Positions 11,676 to 24,390 are shown, numbered from the stretch's first letter. The stretch is DNA of 64,000 nt from Fremontodendron californicum (GCA_030761205.1 JAULJL010000025.1:3520001-3584000), one strand, 5' to 3'. Numbers and translations are program-made. Notes: a model not told the origin generated them from the letters alone.

Positions 11676-11952
11676 CTACTGACTGATCTTTTGAGTGGAC
11701 AATGTTCTTGGAACTCCATCGACGATATGCAACAGTAGCTTATGAATAATCTTTCTTATAATTTCTTAATTCCTATAATAATAACTGTATTGATAAATTA
11801 TGTTTTGGTAGGCTGAAGTGAGAGCATTCATTGATGTGCATGATCAAGAAGGTAGCTATCCTGGAGGGAGTTCATTTAGAGATGACAGGGCAGAATGTGT
11901 TGGAGGCTCAAGAACTGTAACCTATAATGATCTGAGTTCAAACTATCATACC

Positions 11953-12127
11953 CTATGTTGCTCTGACTCTTCATTTTTTTAAAGTATCTGTGTTTGACAT
12001 CCGTGTCCGACGTATACTCAGACATGGGTATGAGGATATGATCTCCAAGAACCCTTCAAATACATGAAAAAACTTAGAATAAATCAAACATACCTGTGTC
12101 CGACACATCCAAATCCGAGTAACATAG
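11953..12127. mobile_element. CTATGTT-type hAT MITE, copy B
   Basis: A 175-bp element beginning CTATGTTGCTCTGACTC and ending CGAGTAACATAG. Flanks ATCATACC (11945-11952 and 12128-12135) are a perfect 8-bp target duplication. Same family as the five copies in the nitronate monooxygenase-like gene. Confidence 0.9.
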
Positions 12128-12135
12128 ATCATACC

Positions 12136-14161
12136 CATTGTGATCCAAGGCTCAATGCTTCTCAATCTCTTTGAGCCTTCATTATTGCAAAGCGGTTAAG
12201 AAAAAGAAGGCTTGCCTCATGGCACCCTTTGGCCTCCAATTGATTGAAGCTTAGGTGGTTTCCCTCTAAGTTTTCTTAGAGATAAAGATTAATTGAGGAA
12301 GGGGTTTTGAGGCTAATCCATTTGTGTGGATTACATCTAATGATAGTATGATTACAGTAAGTTAATTATATAGGGTTCGTAAAAGTGTTTTGAATGTAAG
12401 TTTGTTTGAGAGACGAGTTATTATATGCATTGGTTTTTCTCCTTATAGTAATACTAAGAATTGCTGCTTGCCTGCTTGTCTGTTTATAGAATATGCAATT
12501 GCTTTCTTGAAATACAATGATATTTGTAAGAACTGGAAAATAAAGATGAATAAATGATGTAGAAATTTATGATGTAAAGATTTGTATGGCTAGATTTCTA
12601 AGTCAACCCAGCACAACAGCCTTTGATATTGGTTTGTGTGATTGAAATATGTGATTTGTTCATAAGGCTGGGTTGGGGGGTTTGAGCCTAGTAAAAATGG
12701 TGTTCAATTTGAAAAAAAAAAAAAAGAAAAAGAAAAGAAATGGTCTATACATTATCTATCATATTTAAATTAAAAAAAAAAAAATTATATCCAAACATTT
12801 AACTCGACAATATTCCTTGCTACTAGAATTAAATTAGAATCCTTTTTCTAAATTAAAAATAATAATTTTCTTTTAATAAAAGCATGTTTTTTAATAAATA
12901 TATCTGATAATTTTAAATACGATATTTTACATGATATTTTTAATAAACACCAAACTATATAACAAACACGACATATTTAAACAAAATAAATATAACACAT
13001 TGTATTTGTATTTAAAATTTTACATATATTAATAATTTATGTTATATTTATATTTATATAACGAACATAAAAAAAATACGAAACACGATACGAATATATA
13101 AATTATTAAATCGAAAACACCTTTCCACATGTAATGGAATAGTAGATATGGGGCATGGACTTTGTTTGATATCTCTACCTCTGACCTAGACCTCTTTTAT
13201 TATTGAAAATTGAAATTTGATAATGTGGTCCTACTTGGTCTGAAACCTGTAAATGTCTTTTAATGGGCTCCAAAACATGTCATTGCCACGATTCACAATA
13301 CAAGCCTCCCTCCCCTCTTTTAGCCTAGATGCAATGAATAGTGCCAAAATATCAAGTTTCCACTCGAATCTTTCCTCAAAACCCCATCACTGCCCCCCCA
13401 TTTATTTTCCATAACTATAACTGAAAGCTACACTTTTATAGATTATATGGTAATAGTAGCAGTAGTACAGAAAATCACAGACAGTTCCCTTTCCTATGAG
13501 CTTTGCTTTTGGTTTTCCTATTCCCTGCTGCCAGTAACTTAATTTGATCCTATCAATTCAAATCCCTCTCATTTTCCAATGCTAAGAACCTAAATTATGC
13601 TTAAACTTCACCCATTTAATCTCATTAATTAAACATGGCACTAGTCCCAAAAGTTTGCTTGTTTTCATTTTTTTTTTTTTTTAAATGTTTGGGCAAACTG
13701 TGAAAATGAAAACCCATCAGGCTTCAGCCATCATTTTTCCTTCTGAATTAGCCATCATCATGGTCTCCCAGGCCCCCAGCATCTTTCTCATCATTCACCC
13801 ATAAACAAACAAACAAATACCACCCTCTTTCTTCTTCTCTTTAACTTTAAGCTTATCCTCAACATTTTAAAATAAAAAATTTGAAAAAAGAAAAATAAAA
13901 AACATTTTTAACTTTTCACTTCTTTAATATTTTCTATTTTATTATCCCACATTCACATTTACATTTCTCCTCTGCCCTCCCCAGCCGGCCCCCACCATAT
14001 TTTCTTTTTTTCTTTTTTTTAATACCAAAATAGAATTTACACGTCACACGAAACGACAATAAACAAAGGCTCCCCCATACAGTATCCCCAAATATCTACG
14101 CATCATTACCACGTCTACCTTCATCATCTCCCCTCACCACTGATTTCTGCCACGTGTCCAA
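12136..14161. other. Intergenic region with AT-rich repeat
   Basis: No gene supported. A poly-A-rich stretch lies at 12712-12785. At about 12950-13110 there is a copy of the AT-rich ACACGATACGAAT repeat also seen at 17.1, 33.5, 34.5, 35.4 and 57.1 kb. The segment from about 13700 to 14161 lies downstream of the EXORDIUM-like gene. Confidence 0.5.
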
Positions 14162-15049
14162 TCAGACAAGCGTCTTGCATGTTGATGTCTGTGGATCCCA
14201 CATCGCCGGCAACAAGTATTTCCTCCCGTTAACCCCGTGTGCATTGTAGCTCGCTCCGGTGCTCTTCTCCACCAGGAGATTACCCGGATATCCCGGGTAC
14301 GAACCCGACCCGAACATCCCCGTGCAAGCTGAAACCGCCTCTAACGGAGCGTTCGCTGGCCCCTGAAAATACCCGTTATTAAACGGATTGGTAACGGTGT
14401 TACCCAAAAGGGTAGCCAAGTTAATGATCATTCCGTCAACTCCAACGTCTCCGTTTGGAGCGACTAAAGGCGGGGTTTGCGGACCGTAAATAGGCTGGTG
14501 AAACGGCCAGGCGCATTGACCAGGACACTGAGTCTCGGAGTTTCCAACCCATATATAGGTTCCACGAATCGGGCCTCGGCCAACCCGGGTTGACCCGTGA
14601 GTCCCGCACCTCATGCAAAAGCCTTCGACGGCGACGTCTTTGGCAGTGAGGATGATGTTGATGGTATCGACGCCGTTGAATTTGCTGGCCAATGCTGGTA
14701 AATGTGGATTTTTAAGGAATTTACCGAGTGGGTAATTTTCGAGGAGAATTTGTTTGCCCACAGCTAAGGTGGATGAACCTCCCTTGTATTTCCCAGTAGT
14801 TTTCCACCATGACGATGTGGAAGGAAGTGTGGCCTTGTCGGAACTCAAAGAGTTGATGAAATCAACGATTATGGACCGTTGGATGGGAGTAAACTTGCCG
14901 TACCAGATAAGATTAACGGTGATTTTGCCCTTTAGGAGTGGACCGTTGTGGTACTTTAACACAAGAGGTTGCTCTTGAACTAACTCGGAGAACGAGTGTT
15001 GGATAAAACAGAAGAGCAAGAGAGTGGCACGGTGGTAAATAGAAGCCAT
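14162..15049 (-). CDS. EXORDIUM-like / phosphate-induced protein 1 family, secreted
   Basis: An intronless frame of 295 residues, in line with the EXO/EXL family (about 300). The N-terminus MASIYHRATLLLFCFIQHSF is a plausible signal peptide with cleavage near residue 21, so the product should enter the cell wall/apoplast. Family hallmarks follow in order: YHNGPLLKGKITVNLIWYGK near 33-52, then FTPIQRSIIVDFI, a SWWKTTGKY block near 79-87, a Cys-rich middle (FCMRCGTHG) and the C-terminal GVNGRKYLLPAMWDP. EXO proteins are brassinosteroid-responsive and are linked to growth under carbon limitation; their biochemical activity is not known. No break or missing block was seen. The exact member (EXL1-EXL7) cannot be decided by eye. 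Confidence 0.95.
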   Translation of the reverse strand: MASIYHRATLLLFCFIQHSFSELVQEQPLVLKYHNGPLLKGKITVNLIWYGKFTPIQRSIIVDFINSLSSDKATLPSTSSWWKTTGKYKGGSSTLAVGKQILLENYPLGKFLKNPHLPALASKFNGVDTINIILTAKDVAVEGFCMRCGTHGSTRVGRGPIRGTYIWVGNSETQCPGQCAWPFHQPIYGPQTPPLVAPNGDVGVDGMIINLATLLGNTVTNPFNNGYFQGPANAPLEAVSACTGMFGSGSYPGYPGNLLVEKSTGASYNAHGVNGRKYLLPAMWDPQTSTCKTLV

Positions 15050-15141
15050 GTAGAAGGCTAAAGTAAAGGGTTACAGATTTTATTATTTATGAAAGCTGCT
15101 TGCTGGGAAAGATGGACAGTGAAGAGAGCGAGTGAGGAAGG

Positions 15142-15150
15142 TATTTATAG
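15142..15150 (-). promoter_or_regulatory. TATA box of the EXORDIUM-like gene
   Basis: On the minus strand CTATAAATA lies about 93 bp before the ATG, implying a short leader of about 60 bases. Confidence 0.75.
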
Positions 15151-15210
15151 GGGGGTATTTGGGAGAGGGGGAGACAGCTGTAGAAGTAGAGGTGTCAACG
15201 TCAAGGTGAG

Positions 15211-15292
15211 CCACGTGGAGTGTGAGGATTGGGTTTTAAATGTGATGAAGAGGAATTTCGCCAGGCTGTAAGGAGTTGAAAGGGTGACGTGG
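15211..15292 (-). promoter_or_regulatory. G-box and ACGT-core elements upstream of the EXORDIUM-like gene
   Basis: A perfect palindromic G-box CCACGTGG is at 15211-15218 and TGACGTGG at 15285-15292, 60-140 bp upstream of the TATA box. ACGT cores bind bZIP/ABF and bHLH/PIF factors, and BZR1-type regulators can use G-boxes. This fits the hormone response known for the family. Actual binding is inferred. Confidence 0.6.
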
Positions 15293-16610
15293 TCGTCTAA
15301 GGAGGGAAATTAGGGGGGATTGGTTTGCATTTTAGATTTAAAAATCTGTGTACATGTTGTATTTTATGTTTTTTTTTTTATTTTAATAATATAAATATAA
15401 ATTATTAAATATATTAAAATTTTAATTATAAATATAATATGTTTATTAAATATTTTATGTTAATTATGTTCAAACATGTTATATAACATTTATTATAATA
15501 TATTTATATTATGTTTTAAATTATTAAATCTAGTTTAAAACTAGTACATTCCTTATTTTCGTTTCCCTTTTTTAGAACAATTTTCATTCTCGTTTCCATC
15601 TTCGCCGCTTTCGGGAAATAATTTATACCATTTCCATCCCACAAGAATTAACCAACATGAGTAATACCATTACTTGTTGTTTTTATAAAAATATATATAT
15701 ATAATATTTTTTAATTTTTTATATACAAATCTAAGCAACAATAAATTTGAAATAAATAAAAAAATTACAAACAATACACATATAATAAAATAAATACAAA
15801 TCTAAATTAAAAAAATTCACCAAATAAAAATCAGATTTTAGATCAAAAGATAACTCAAATGAAATTAATCATCTTGATTCTTGTGGACTTCACTTGATGA
15901 ACACATAAATGACATCACGAAGCAAACATGTTGAAAATCATATAATCAAAAACACTTATAGCAGTAGCAGCTTTAACAACCTTGAGCATTCATTCCTAAT
16001 TTTTAATTAATTTAGCCTAGCCAACAAATAATTAAAACATTAAGCTAAGACTTAGCACTGAGTTTTGAATTTTGAGAACGGAGAAGCCAAACTTTCACAC
16101 GAGCTAGATCCACACTATTAGCGGAGTTTCTAGAGTTATTATATATATATCTATATATATATATATATATAATCCATTGATTTTAATTTTTTTTTAGTAT
16201 TTGTTATAACATATTGAATAGTAACTAAAATTTATATTAATATAGTTTTTATTTATTTGCAAATTATATCAAATTTATTATTTTTTATATTAATGCAAAT
16301 TAATTATAAAAATAAAAATAATATAAATATTAACTTTTTTTGTATTTATATCAAATAATTGATTTACTTTTTAATAAGGTTTGTGATAAATTTTTAAAAT
16401 AAAATACTCCATATAATTTTTTTTATTTTTTATTAAATGAATTCATTTTAATGAAAGTGTTTTAATGAAATCAAATTTTTTTATTTATAAATTAGATAAA
16501 TTTTATTAATAATAAAAAATATTTATGATGCTAATTCAAATATATAATAAATAATAATGATTATTTTCATCAATTCAAAAAATTATCTATATTCATATTT
16601 TTATATAAGA

Positions 16611-16790
16611 TTTTGCTAACGAGTGCCCTAAAGGTACTCTTTAAGGTTACTAAATATAGTAATATCTTTAATCAATGCATTGAAAATGATAAATAAAATT
16701 ATTAACTTTTATATTTAATATAATATTATTACTATAAATAATATATTAACGAATCTTAAAAAAATACCTTAAGAGAACTCGTTAGCAAAA
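16611..16790. mobile_element. AT-rich MITE, TTTTGCTAACGAGTG family, copy 2 (best preserved)
   Basis: Left end TTTTGCTAACGAGTGCCCTA and right end, in reverse, TTTTGCTAACGAGTTCTCTT form about 20-bp inverted repeats. The core is AT-rich with ATTTAATATAATATTATTA. Related copies lie at 1282, 17549, 34710, 48706 and about 49040. Confidence 0.65.
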
Positions 16791-17548
16791 CCCTTTTATA
16801 TATATTATAAATAATATAAAATTTTATTTATTAAATATATACAAGTCAATTAATCAAGTATATATATATATATATATGGGACTGGATATGTGCTATAATT
16901 GATTTGGACTTGCTTTTGCTTGCCAATATTAAAAATTTCAGTTGTGAAAATTAAAATTGGACTCTGAAACTGAGAAAGATATTTTCTTTTTTACATTCAT
17001 TTTAGTGGTTTATTTTTCTCTTTTTCTCGAGTGAGTAAAATTAGATTCGATAATATTAAACATAAATATATGATAAAAATACGATATAAATAAATAATTA
17101 AAATATGATAAATATGAAAAAAATAATAAAAATAAAATATAAAAATATAAATATGTCAAAATTTATATAACATAAATTATTAATATATTAAAATTTATTT
17201 AAATATATAATATTTTAAATACGATGATAATATAAATAATATTTAAAGATGACAAATACATGAATTATAAAGTAAATCATGAATGGTATTTTGTAAAAAT
17301 ATTTTCTTAAAGGACAAATTTTGTAGGGTGGTCCCACCAACCAAAATCAGAGACGATGATCAGAAGCATTGATTATTAAAAAGCTGATGGCGTGCGATGA
17401 TAGTTTTACTTGGGAGTCCTTAATCTTATCTCCTGCAGCGTGGGACCACTCCCACTGCAGAAATGAACTTACTGAAGGAGTAGTTAAGGAAATTCATTTT
17501 TTAACATCTAAAAAGTAAAATCTGGGCAAAAGAAAAGGATTTACCTTG

Positions 17549-17712
17549 GACAATTTTTTAAAATTATTATATATATATTAATATATTCATTCAATATATT
17601 AAAAATATAAATAAAATTATTAATTTTTATATTTAATATTATATTTTTATTATAAATAGTATATTAATTAATTTTAAAAAATATCCTAAGAACATTCGTT
17701 AATAATTTTTTT
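17549..17712. mobile_element. AT-rich MITE, TTTTGCTAACGAGTG family, copy 3
   Basis: Shares the core order TCAATATATTAAAAATATAA, then ATTTAATATTATATTTTTAT, and the right end CCTAAGAACATTCGTTAA with the copy at 16611-16790. The left terminus is decayed. Confidence 0.5.
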
Positions 17713-20700
17713 TATTTAATACATTATCAATATATAAATTTATATATTGATAATGAATTTACATTGACATTTCATTTAAAAAATTAATCATTAACTCTAA
17801 TCACTAATTCTTAATTTTAACCTCTAATCACTAATCACTAATTTCTAATTCTACAAGTGATATCGTAAGATGCGCTGTCAGTATATAAACTTATACATTA
17901 ACAATAAATACCGTATCTGTATTATTTTTTTCATCATCATAAATTAAAATTTTAGTGAAAAAAATAATATTTTAAACGTAATTTTTTTTTAAATAATATT
18001 TTAACTAATTTTGACATTGGGTGGAAAAATTTTCTAAAAATAAAATTGTTTTTCAAAGAAAAAAATTAGGTATGGATTTTTTTTTTTAAAAAAAAGTTTT
18101 TTTTTTCAAATTAATAAAAAATAAAAATAACCTTAATTTATTACTTAATATTAAGATTTAATTTTTTATAATTATTTTTATTAAATTGATGTGATACTAA
18201 TTCAGTTTAAAATTTTATATATTACAAATTATTACTATGAACTGTATCCATTTTTACTAAGGTAAAAATACATTTTATCTGCTTGATAATAGTAAGAAGT
18301 TCTGAATTTAAATGTTGTTGCATGTTAAAACTTTACATAATATTTCCTAGCTAATAATAATATTTATAATACTGTATATCTTTAAGTTATTAATTGCACA
18401 AAACACATAACATACAAAATTGTAATTTTGAATGCGAGATCTAAATAGCATTATCACACATCTTATTGTGTCTTCAGAGTCCATTTATTAATCTGTCTTA
18501 ATTTAAAGTCAAAATGAAATGTAAAGAAAGGAAGGAAGGAAGGAAAAAATGAGACTTTAAATAAATAAATAAAAAAAGAGTTTTTTAGATAGAATCTTAA
18601 GAAAGGTGTTTTCACTAATTAATTGAAAGCTTTAATAAAAATAATATTAATTATTTAAATTACAATATTAACAAGTTTTTTAAAGAAAGTAATAATATCA
18701 TTTTTTATAAAATTTAGAATTATTCTAAGTTGGAATTTCAAAGTTAACGATTGAAATGATTTATTTCCAACAATTTTAGGCAATGTTTTTAATTTATGTT
18801 CCAATTAAAAGAGTACTTATGATCAGATTTTCAACAAAAACTACTAACTTTTTATTTATTTATTTAATTAATCACTTGAAAGGCAACTAGCATGCATGGG
18901 TAAACGAAGCATAAAATATGTCAATCCGATGTCACGTGATATATGTATAAATAGGATGTTGAACTATTAATTCCGTGATCGTGATTTATTTTTTTTATAA
19001 TTTTAAATATTCAAAAAATAATGTAATTCATTGATAAAATATTAAATTGTTAATTTTATTTCAGTAATTAATTTTTATTTTTGATATATTAACAGTAAAA
19101 AAAATTTACTTTATAAACGCAATTAAAAATATTCTACCATATCTTATTTATTTTTTTAAATATATCTTAAAAATTTATCATTTTATTAATTTTATTTATA
19201 AAATTTAAAAATTTATTAATTGTGAATAAAATAATTTATATAAAAAAAAAAAAAAAAAACACACAAAATGGGGCTGGTGAGATTTTGTTTGGTGCCGGTT
19301 GGTTCACTGTCTCGACACAAGAGACGAAAAGTTGGGCTAACCCAACACCCTTTTTGAAATTTTCTTTTATTTTTATTAACATATTGATTTCCCCATTATC
19401 CCATGACCCATCTTCATCCAGCTTTAGATAATTTCACGGGGAAATTTTAAGTTCAACCAACTTATTTTCATGATGACAACTTTCATGTCCATTTAATTAG
19501 ATTAAACGTTACATCATAATATCTTCAATTTAATAGCATTATTATTACTTGTAATTTTGGAAGTTACTTTGACATTAAATGCTAACTAATCTTAGTTCAT
19601 TTTCTTTTATATGATTGTAATTCACCCCGTTTTCATCAATGGTGAAGTGGGTTGAGAAAGTACTACTAGAAGCTATGCTTCATTGTTTGGAAAATAAATG
19701 TTAAACTTTTGAAATTGATAAAATTAACTTTATATTGTATGTTTCCAATTTGCTTTGATTATTGGTGATTAAAGCATGGATTTTGGTCTTGTGTTTTCAT
19801 TAAATTATTGACTTTAATTTTTTTATAAATACAAAAGAAATTACAAACATAATAGAGTATTACGTTCACGTAAAAAAATCATTAAATTAAATCAATCAAA
19901 TAAACAAATCAATTTAAAAATTCACACATATAAATATCGAATAATAAGTCATTAAATTACAAAAGAAATCTCAAAATTCAAACCTCTTGCTTGTCCCAAA
20001 AAATTTAAAAATTCCACTGAAGTATCGAATAATAAGTCATAAATATCTTCGTAAAGTGAATGTAAAAATTTTACCTTGGTAGACAAAAATGAAAATTGTA
20101 CATTGTAAGTAATCTTGGGGTTGGAGGAATTGATCTACATGTTTATTCCTTTTACCAAAGTAAAACAATATATATTTTTAATGTAAATACTAATAGAATA
20201 AAACTTTTTTACTATTTAAGATGGTAGACAAGAGAAAAAACGTTTTTAAAAAAATTATTTGAACATTTGATTTTATGATAAGTATATATTTATTTTTTTC
20301 AAAAAAATTGCTTAATGTTCAAATTAATTTTTTTTGAAAAAGGCATTACTTAAAAAATCGAATCAAATCGCCGACCGAATCTAGAACCGATGATTTGTCT
20401 AGTCTGGATAGAATATTTAAACTGGACATTAATAAAACAAGTACAAAATCGTTTCATCCGATAAAAAATTGAATTGAACCGATAAAAGTCGGTTTTATAT
20501 ATATCTTTTCAAAATTTTATTTGTAATCAATAAAATCTAAACTTTTAATCTTTTAATTTTATATTAAAAATCATATCATATCATTAAATTAAATATATTT
20601 TTTTATTAATTATTAATTATATTTAATATTTAAATATAAAAAAATTATAAAATTAATCAATTGAATCAAAAATTAAAAATTTGACTGATTAAATCTCTAA

Positions 20701-21702
20701 TTCGATTTTTTTAACCCTAAAAAAAAAGAAGTAAAGAGTAAAACGAAAGAGGTAATTAACGTGCTGGAGAGGTGAGGAGAGAGTCGAGTCGACACACAAC
20801 ACAAGGCGACAAGATCTGAGTCAAAATTGGTGGAATCCGGTGGACCCCATGCCCTGCTCCTTTGAGTGGTAAAGCAAAGCTCATTATTCTCTCTCGCATG
20901 ACAGGTGTTAAGAGGGTAAAGCTGTGGCCCCTTTCGTGGTCCCGCCCGTACACGAGTTTTCTTGTAAGCTGTAAGAAGAGGATAAGCATAAGCTTTTTTT
21001 TTATTTATTTATAAAACGTCTGTTTTTTCCAAGCGTTTTGCACGTGAAATGCATGACAAAACAAATGGTTGATGAATTTCCAAATATCTTTTCTTGTTTT
21101 CCTGTTAGTAATTTCCTCCTAAGATATTTTTTTTCCGGTTGTTGTTCATTTCCTTTTTTGTGATTTCAGATGCGATATTTCATTTTTTTTTATTTTGTGG
21201 TACACATATGTGTTTCTTGCAAGTATACAAATAAAAAAAAAAGGCCACAATTTTTATTTTTATGTATTTGTTAAATATTCAATTTAAAATTAATTAATAA
21301 TAAATAGAGAAGTTTAACTTAAATATAATATCATAAATAATTCAAGATTTAATCGATAAATAACAACAACATTTTAATAGGTTTCTATCATGTATAAGCA
21401 AAATTATTTTGTGACAAACTCAAAAAAAAAATATAAATAGAAATCATGGAATGAAATCTGGATTATGATATTATATTAAATATTTAATTTAAAATTAATT
21501 GATAATAAATTAAAATATCAAACTTAAATATCAGATCATAAATAATTTAAAATTTAACAGATAAATCTTATGGATAAAGTAACCCAACTACTTCATCTAT
21601 ATTATCTTGTAATTAATGATGTTCATGACTCAGAATCAAGCAAAATTCCAACCCCTCTTTTGCACTAAAGTCAAGATCTGAGTTGAATATAAAATTAACT
21701 GA

Positions 21703-21703
<1 letters not shown>

Positions 21704-21739
<36 letters not shown>
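21704..21739. repeat. (AT)n microsatellite
   Basis: An uninterrupted AT dinucleotide run of about 18 units. Confidence 0.9.
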
Positions 21740-21744
<5 letters not shown>

Positions 21745-22529
21745 GTAAATTTTTTTGACAAGGCCAAGATTTGAGTTTGGTTTGAAAAGGATATCCAAGC
21801 ATCGGGTTGCATGGGTTTTGTAAAAAAACTACACTCACTCGTAAAAGAAAGAAACATGAAAGAGTTGGTAATTTGAACTTAGAATTAGTTTAATTAATTT
21901 ATGTTATTTTTAAGATACGATATTCAATAAATTTAATTCGAATTTTAGTATTTATAATTTTTTATTTTATTTTTAAATTACGATTTATTTTATATATAAA
22001 AAAAAGAGTTGGTAATTTAATTAAAATCATCAGGTAGCTCATCTCATGGTATATATAATTAGATTAAAGCTAATTAATTTGAATGCAAATTTTAGTGAAG
22101 CATTCAGAAATGAGTAAATGAGGGAATGCTTAGTATATATATATTGGAGCCACTTGGGATTGAGAGAGTGTGCATGAATGAAATTATAAAAAGGAGCAAT
22201 CATTTGTGCGGGGTTTCAATCAAACCTACCACACCTCAATTTCCACGGATTGTGACAAAAAGACAAGAATGTCATGGAACGAAAGATAATAGCAGCCCAA
22301 TAATGCAAAAGAAAAGAGGAGCAAACCAAATTGAATTTTAATTCAAATATTTCATTCATTTAAAAAATATATATATATCGTAAAATTAGATTTGATTTCC
22401 GTTATTTATAATTTTTATTTTTTTTAGGCCTTAATTAACTATGTTTTCGTACAGACATTCCTATGTCCACATTTCATCATCCATGAAAAAAATAAAATTT
22501 GCAAGGGTGTCACTAGAGGTGGCAATTGG

Positions 22530-22795
22530 ACGGGTTCGGGCGGGTTCGGGTCGGGTTCATTCGGGTTCGGGCTCATTCGGGCTCGGGCTCAATCGGGTTC
22601 GGGTCCATCCGGGTTCGGGCTCATTCGGGTTCGGGTCCATTCGGGTTCGGGCTCATTCGGGTTCGGGCTCATTCGGGTTCGGGCCCATTCGGGTTCGGGC
22701 TCATTCGGGTTCGGGCTCATTCAGGTTCGGGCCCATTCGGGTTCGGGTTCGGGTTCGGGTTCGGTCTGGGTTCGGGTTCGGTCTGGATTCAGGTA
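22530..22795 (+). repeat. Left subterminal 16-bp tandem array
   Basis: About sixteen units alternating between GGGTTCGGGCTCATTC and GGGTTCGGGTCCATTC, ending in shorter GGGTTC repeats. Such subterminal repeats usually serve as transposase-binding sites in hAT elements. Confidence 0.85.
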
Positions 22796-23481
22796 TGTTT
22801 TACATCATTTTATTTTATATTAGATGTAATCATTTTTACGTAATTTAAATATTTATATCTAAAAACAAATTATTAATTTATTATTATTTTTATACTTTTG
22901 CTATTATATGATATTTTTAATTATATTTATTTTTTAAAATTAATATTTGTTAGCACCAAAAGAATAAGAAATTAATTTGTTATATAAAATCAAATTTTGA
23001 AATAATTTATTATAAAAAATATGATATATTATAAATTAATCATATTGATATTTAAAATAATTGATTTGATGAACTCGAATTTCAAAATATAAATACATTA
23101 TAATTTATATTCACTATAAAATAAAAAACTTTTAAAAAAAAATTCTGGCCTTCATCTATTCGTTTATATACTTATAGAATGCAAAAATTTTATGCTTATA
23201 GTCAAGATATATATATATATATATATCGAGTACTTATATTTTTTCATTAGTATAAAGTATAAATTATAAAGTAGAACTAAAAAAATATAATTTATATTTA
23301 AATTATACGTAATAAATATATAATTAATATGATTATTTATTAATATATAATAAATATACCCAAAACCAAAAGGTCATAAAACCCAAAACCCCATTAAACC
23401 CACCCTCTAAAATAAAATCCCATGAAAGCCATAATCCAATTAAACCCACTCTAATCTAACCGTATAAGTATAACCCAAAAG

Positions 23482-23745
23482 TAGACCTGCTCACGGGCCG
23501 GGCAGCCCGCCCGACCCGTATTGGGCCCGGCCTGAGCAGGATATTTTGTGTTCCGGGCCGGCCCAGCCCGGAACAGTAATTTTTATTATAATAATATTAT
23601 TTTATTTAATTTTAATTATAAAAAAATAAAAAAAAATATTTTTTTATTCCAATGAATAGTGTTTCGGGCCTGGGCGACCCAGGGCCGGGCCTGGGCAGAG
23701 AAAATAAAAAAAATCGGGCTGCGGCCCGGCCCATGAGCAGCTCTA
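23482..23745. mobile_element. 264-bp hAT MITE nested in the larger hAT element
   Basis: Left end TAGACCTGCTCACGGGCCGG; right end in reverse TAGAGCTGCTCATGGGCCGG. Flanks CCCAAAAG at 23474-23481 and 23746-23753 are a perfect 8-bp duplication. The inner core is AT-rich. Same length and related ends as the element at 9206-9469. Confidence 0.92.
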
Positions 23746-24087
23746 CCCAAAAGGCCAAAATAATTGAATTATTGTCAAATTTTTTTACCCTTAAAGAATA
23801 ATTGAATTATTGTCAAATTTTTTTTCACATCTCTAAAATTTTCAAGAATTTAAAATATTTAGATTGTAAATTCATCATGATATGAGACGTTAAACTTATA
23901 ACTTATAAGTACAAAATATATTTTACTTTTTGATAAAATTATTATTTCATCATCATATATATATATATATATTAAATTTTAAATTTTAATTAAATTATTT
24001 AAAAAAATTAGAATAAAATTAATAATTAAAGTTATTGCTTTGTAAAAAAAAAAAAATTAATTGCAATTTGATTATTTTTATTTTTAG

Positions 24088-24365
24088 TATTAAATTCGGG
24101 TTCGGGTTCGGGCCGGTCTCGGGTTCGGGTCCATTCGGGTTCGGGCTCATTCGGGTTCGGGCTCATTCGGGTTCGAGCCCATTCGGGTTCGGGTCCATTC
24201 GGGTTCGGGTCCATTCGGGTTCGAGCCCATTCGTGTTCGGGTCCATTCGGGTTCGGGCCCATTCGGGTTCGGGTTTTTTCGGGTTCGGGCTTTTGACTTT
24301 TTGGTCAAATCGGGTTTGGACGGGTTCGGATTCGAGTTTTTCTGGGCGGGTTTTCGGGTTCGGGT
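24088..24365 (+). repeat. Right subterminal 16-bp tandem array
   Basis: Roughly fifteen units of the GGGTTCGGG(C/T)(T/C)CATTC type, in the same direction as the left array, followed by degenerate GGGTTTGGACGGGTTCGG sequence before the terminal repeat. Confidence 0.85.
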
Positions 24366-24390
24366 TTATTTTGCCACCTCTAGGTGTCAC

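Larger units (their letters stand above)
15300..22505. other. Long AT-rich intergenic region
   Basis: About 7.2 kb without a supported gene. It holds decayed MITEs at 16611-16790 and about 17549-17712, AT-rich repeats at about 15406-15535 and 17044-17282, and TA microsatellites at about 16141-16172, 16859-16877 and 21704-21739. A stretch at 20360-20710 with repeated CGAACCGA-like motifs is probably an old transposon end. The GC-richer segment 20756-20990 has a 77-codon minus-strand frame without family signal. Confidence 0.6.
22514..24382. mobile_element. hAT-like non-autonomous element with 16-bp subterminal arrays
   Basis: Both termini are TAGAGGTGGCAA (12-bp perfect inverted repeat). Flanks GGTGTCAC at 22506-22513 and 24383-24390 are a perfect 8-bp target duplication. 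Inside each end lies a GC-rich array (about 22530-22795 and 24088-24365) of a 16-bp unit, TTCGGGTTCGGGCTCA and close variants. The two arrays run in the same direction rather than inverted. The centre is AT-rich with no transposase, and contains the 264-bp MITE at 23482-23745. Gly/Arg/Ser-repeat frames across the arrays are products of the repeat, not proteins. Confidence 0.88.

Noticed and set aside
11465..11719. 84-codon frame starting with ATG and containing a poly-Leu stretch, like a signal peptide
   Set aside because: Its phase does not join the downstream exons; the poly-Leu comes from a CTA/CTG repeat read out of frame, while another frame across 11554-11675 chains in phase.
14436..14618. 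Second-frame ORFs over the EXORDIUM-like gene (also 14754-14978)
   Set aside because: Shadows of a well-conserved coding frame.
20756..20989. 77-codon minus-strand frame in a GC-richer segment
   Set aside because: No family resemblance, no convincing splice sites and no promoter signal; left as intergenic.
22441..22848. Frames of 105-135 codons encoding Gly/Arg/Phe/Ser repeats (also 24032-24430)
   Set aside because: They are translations of the 16-bp subterminal arrays of the hAT element; every frame is open because the repeat lacks stops.
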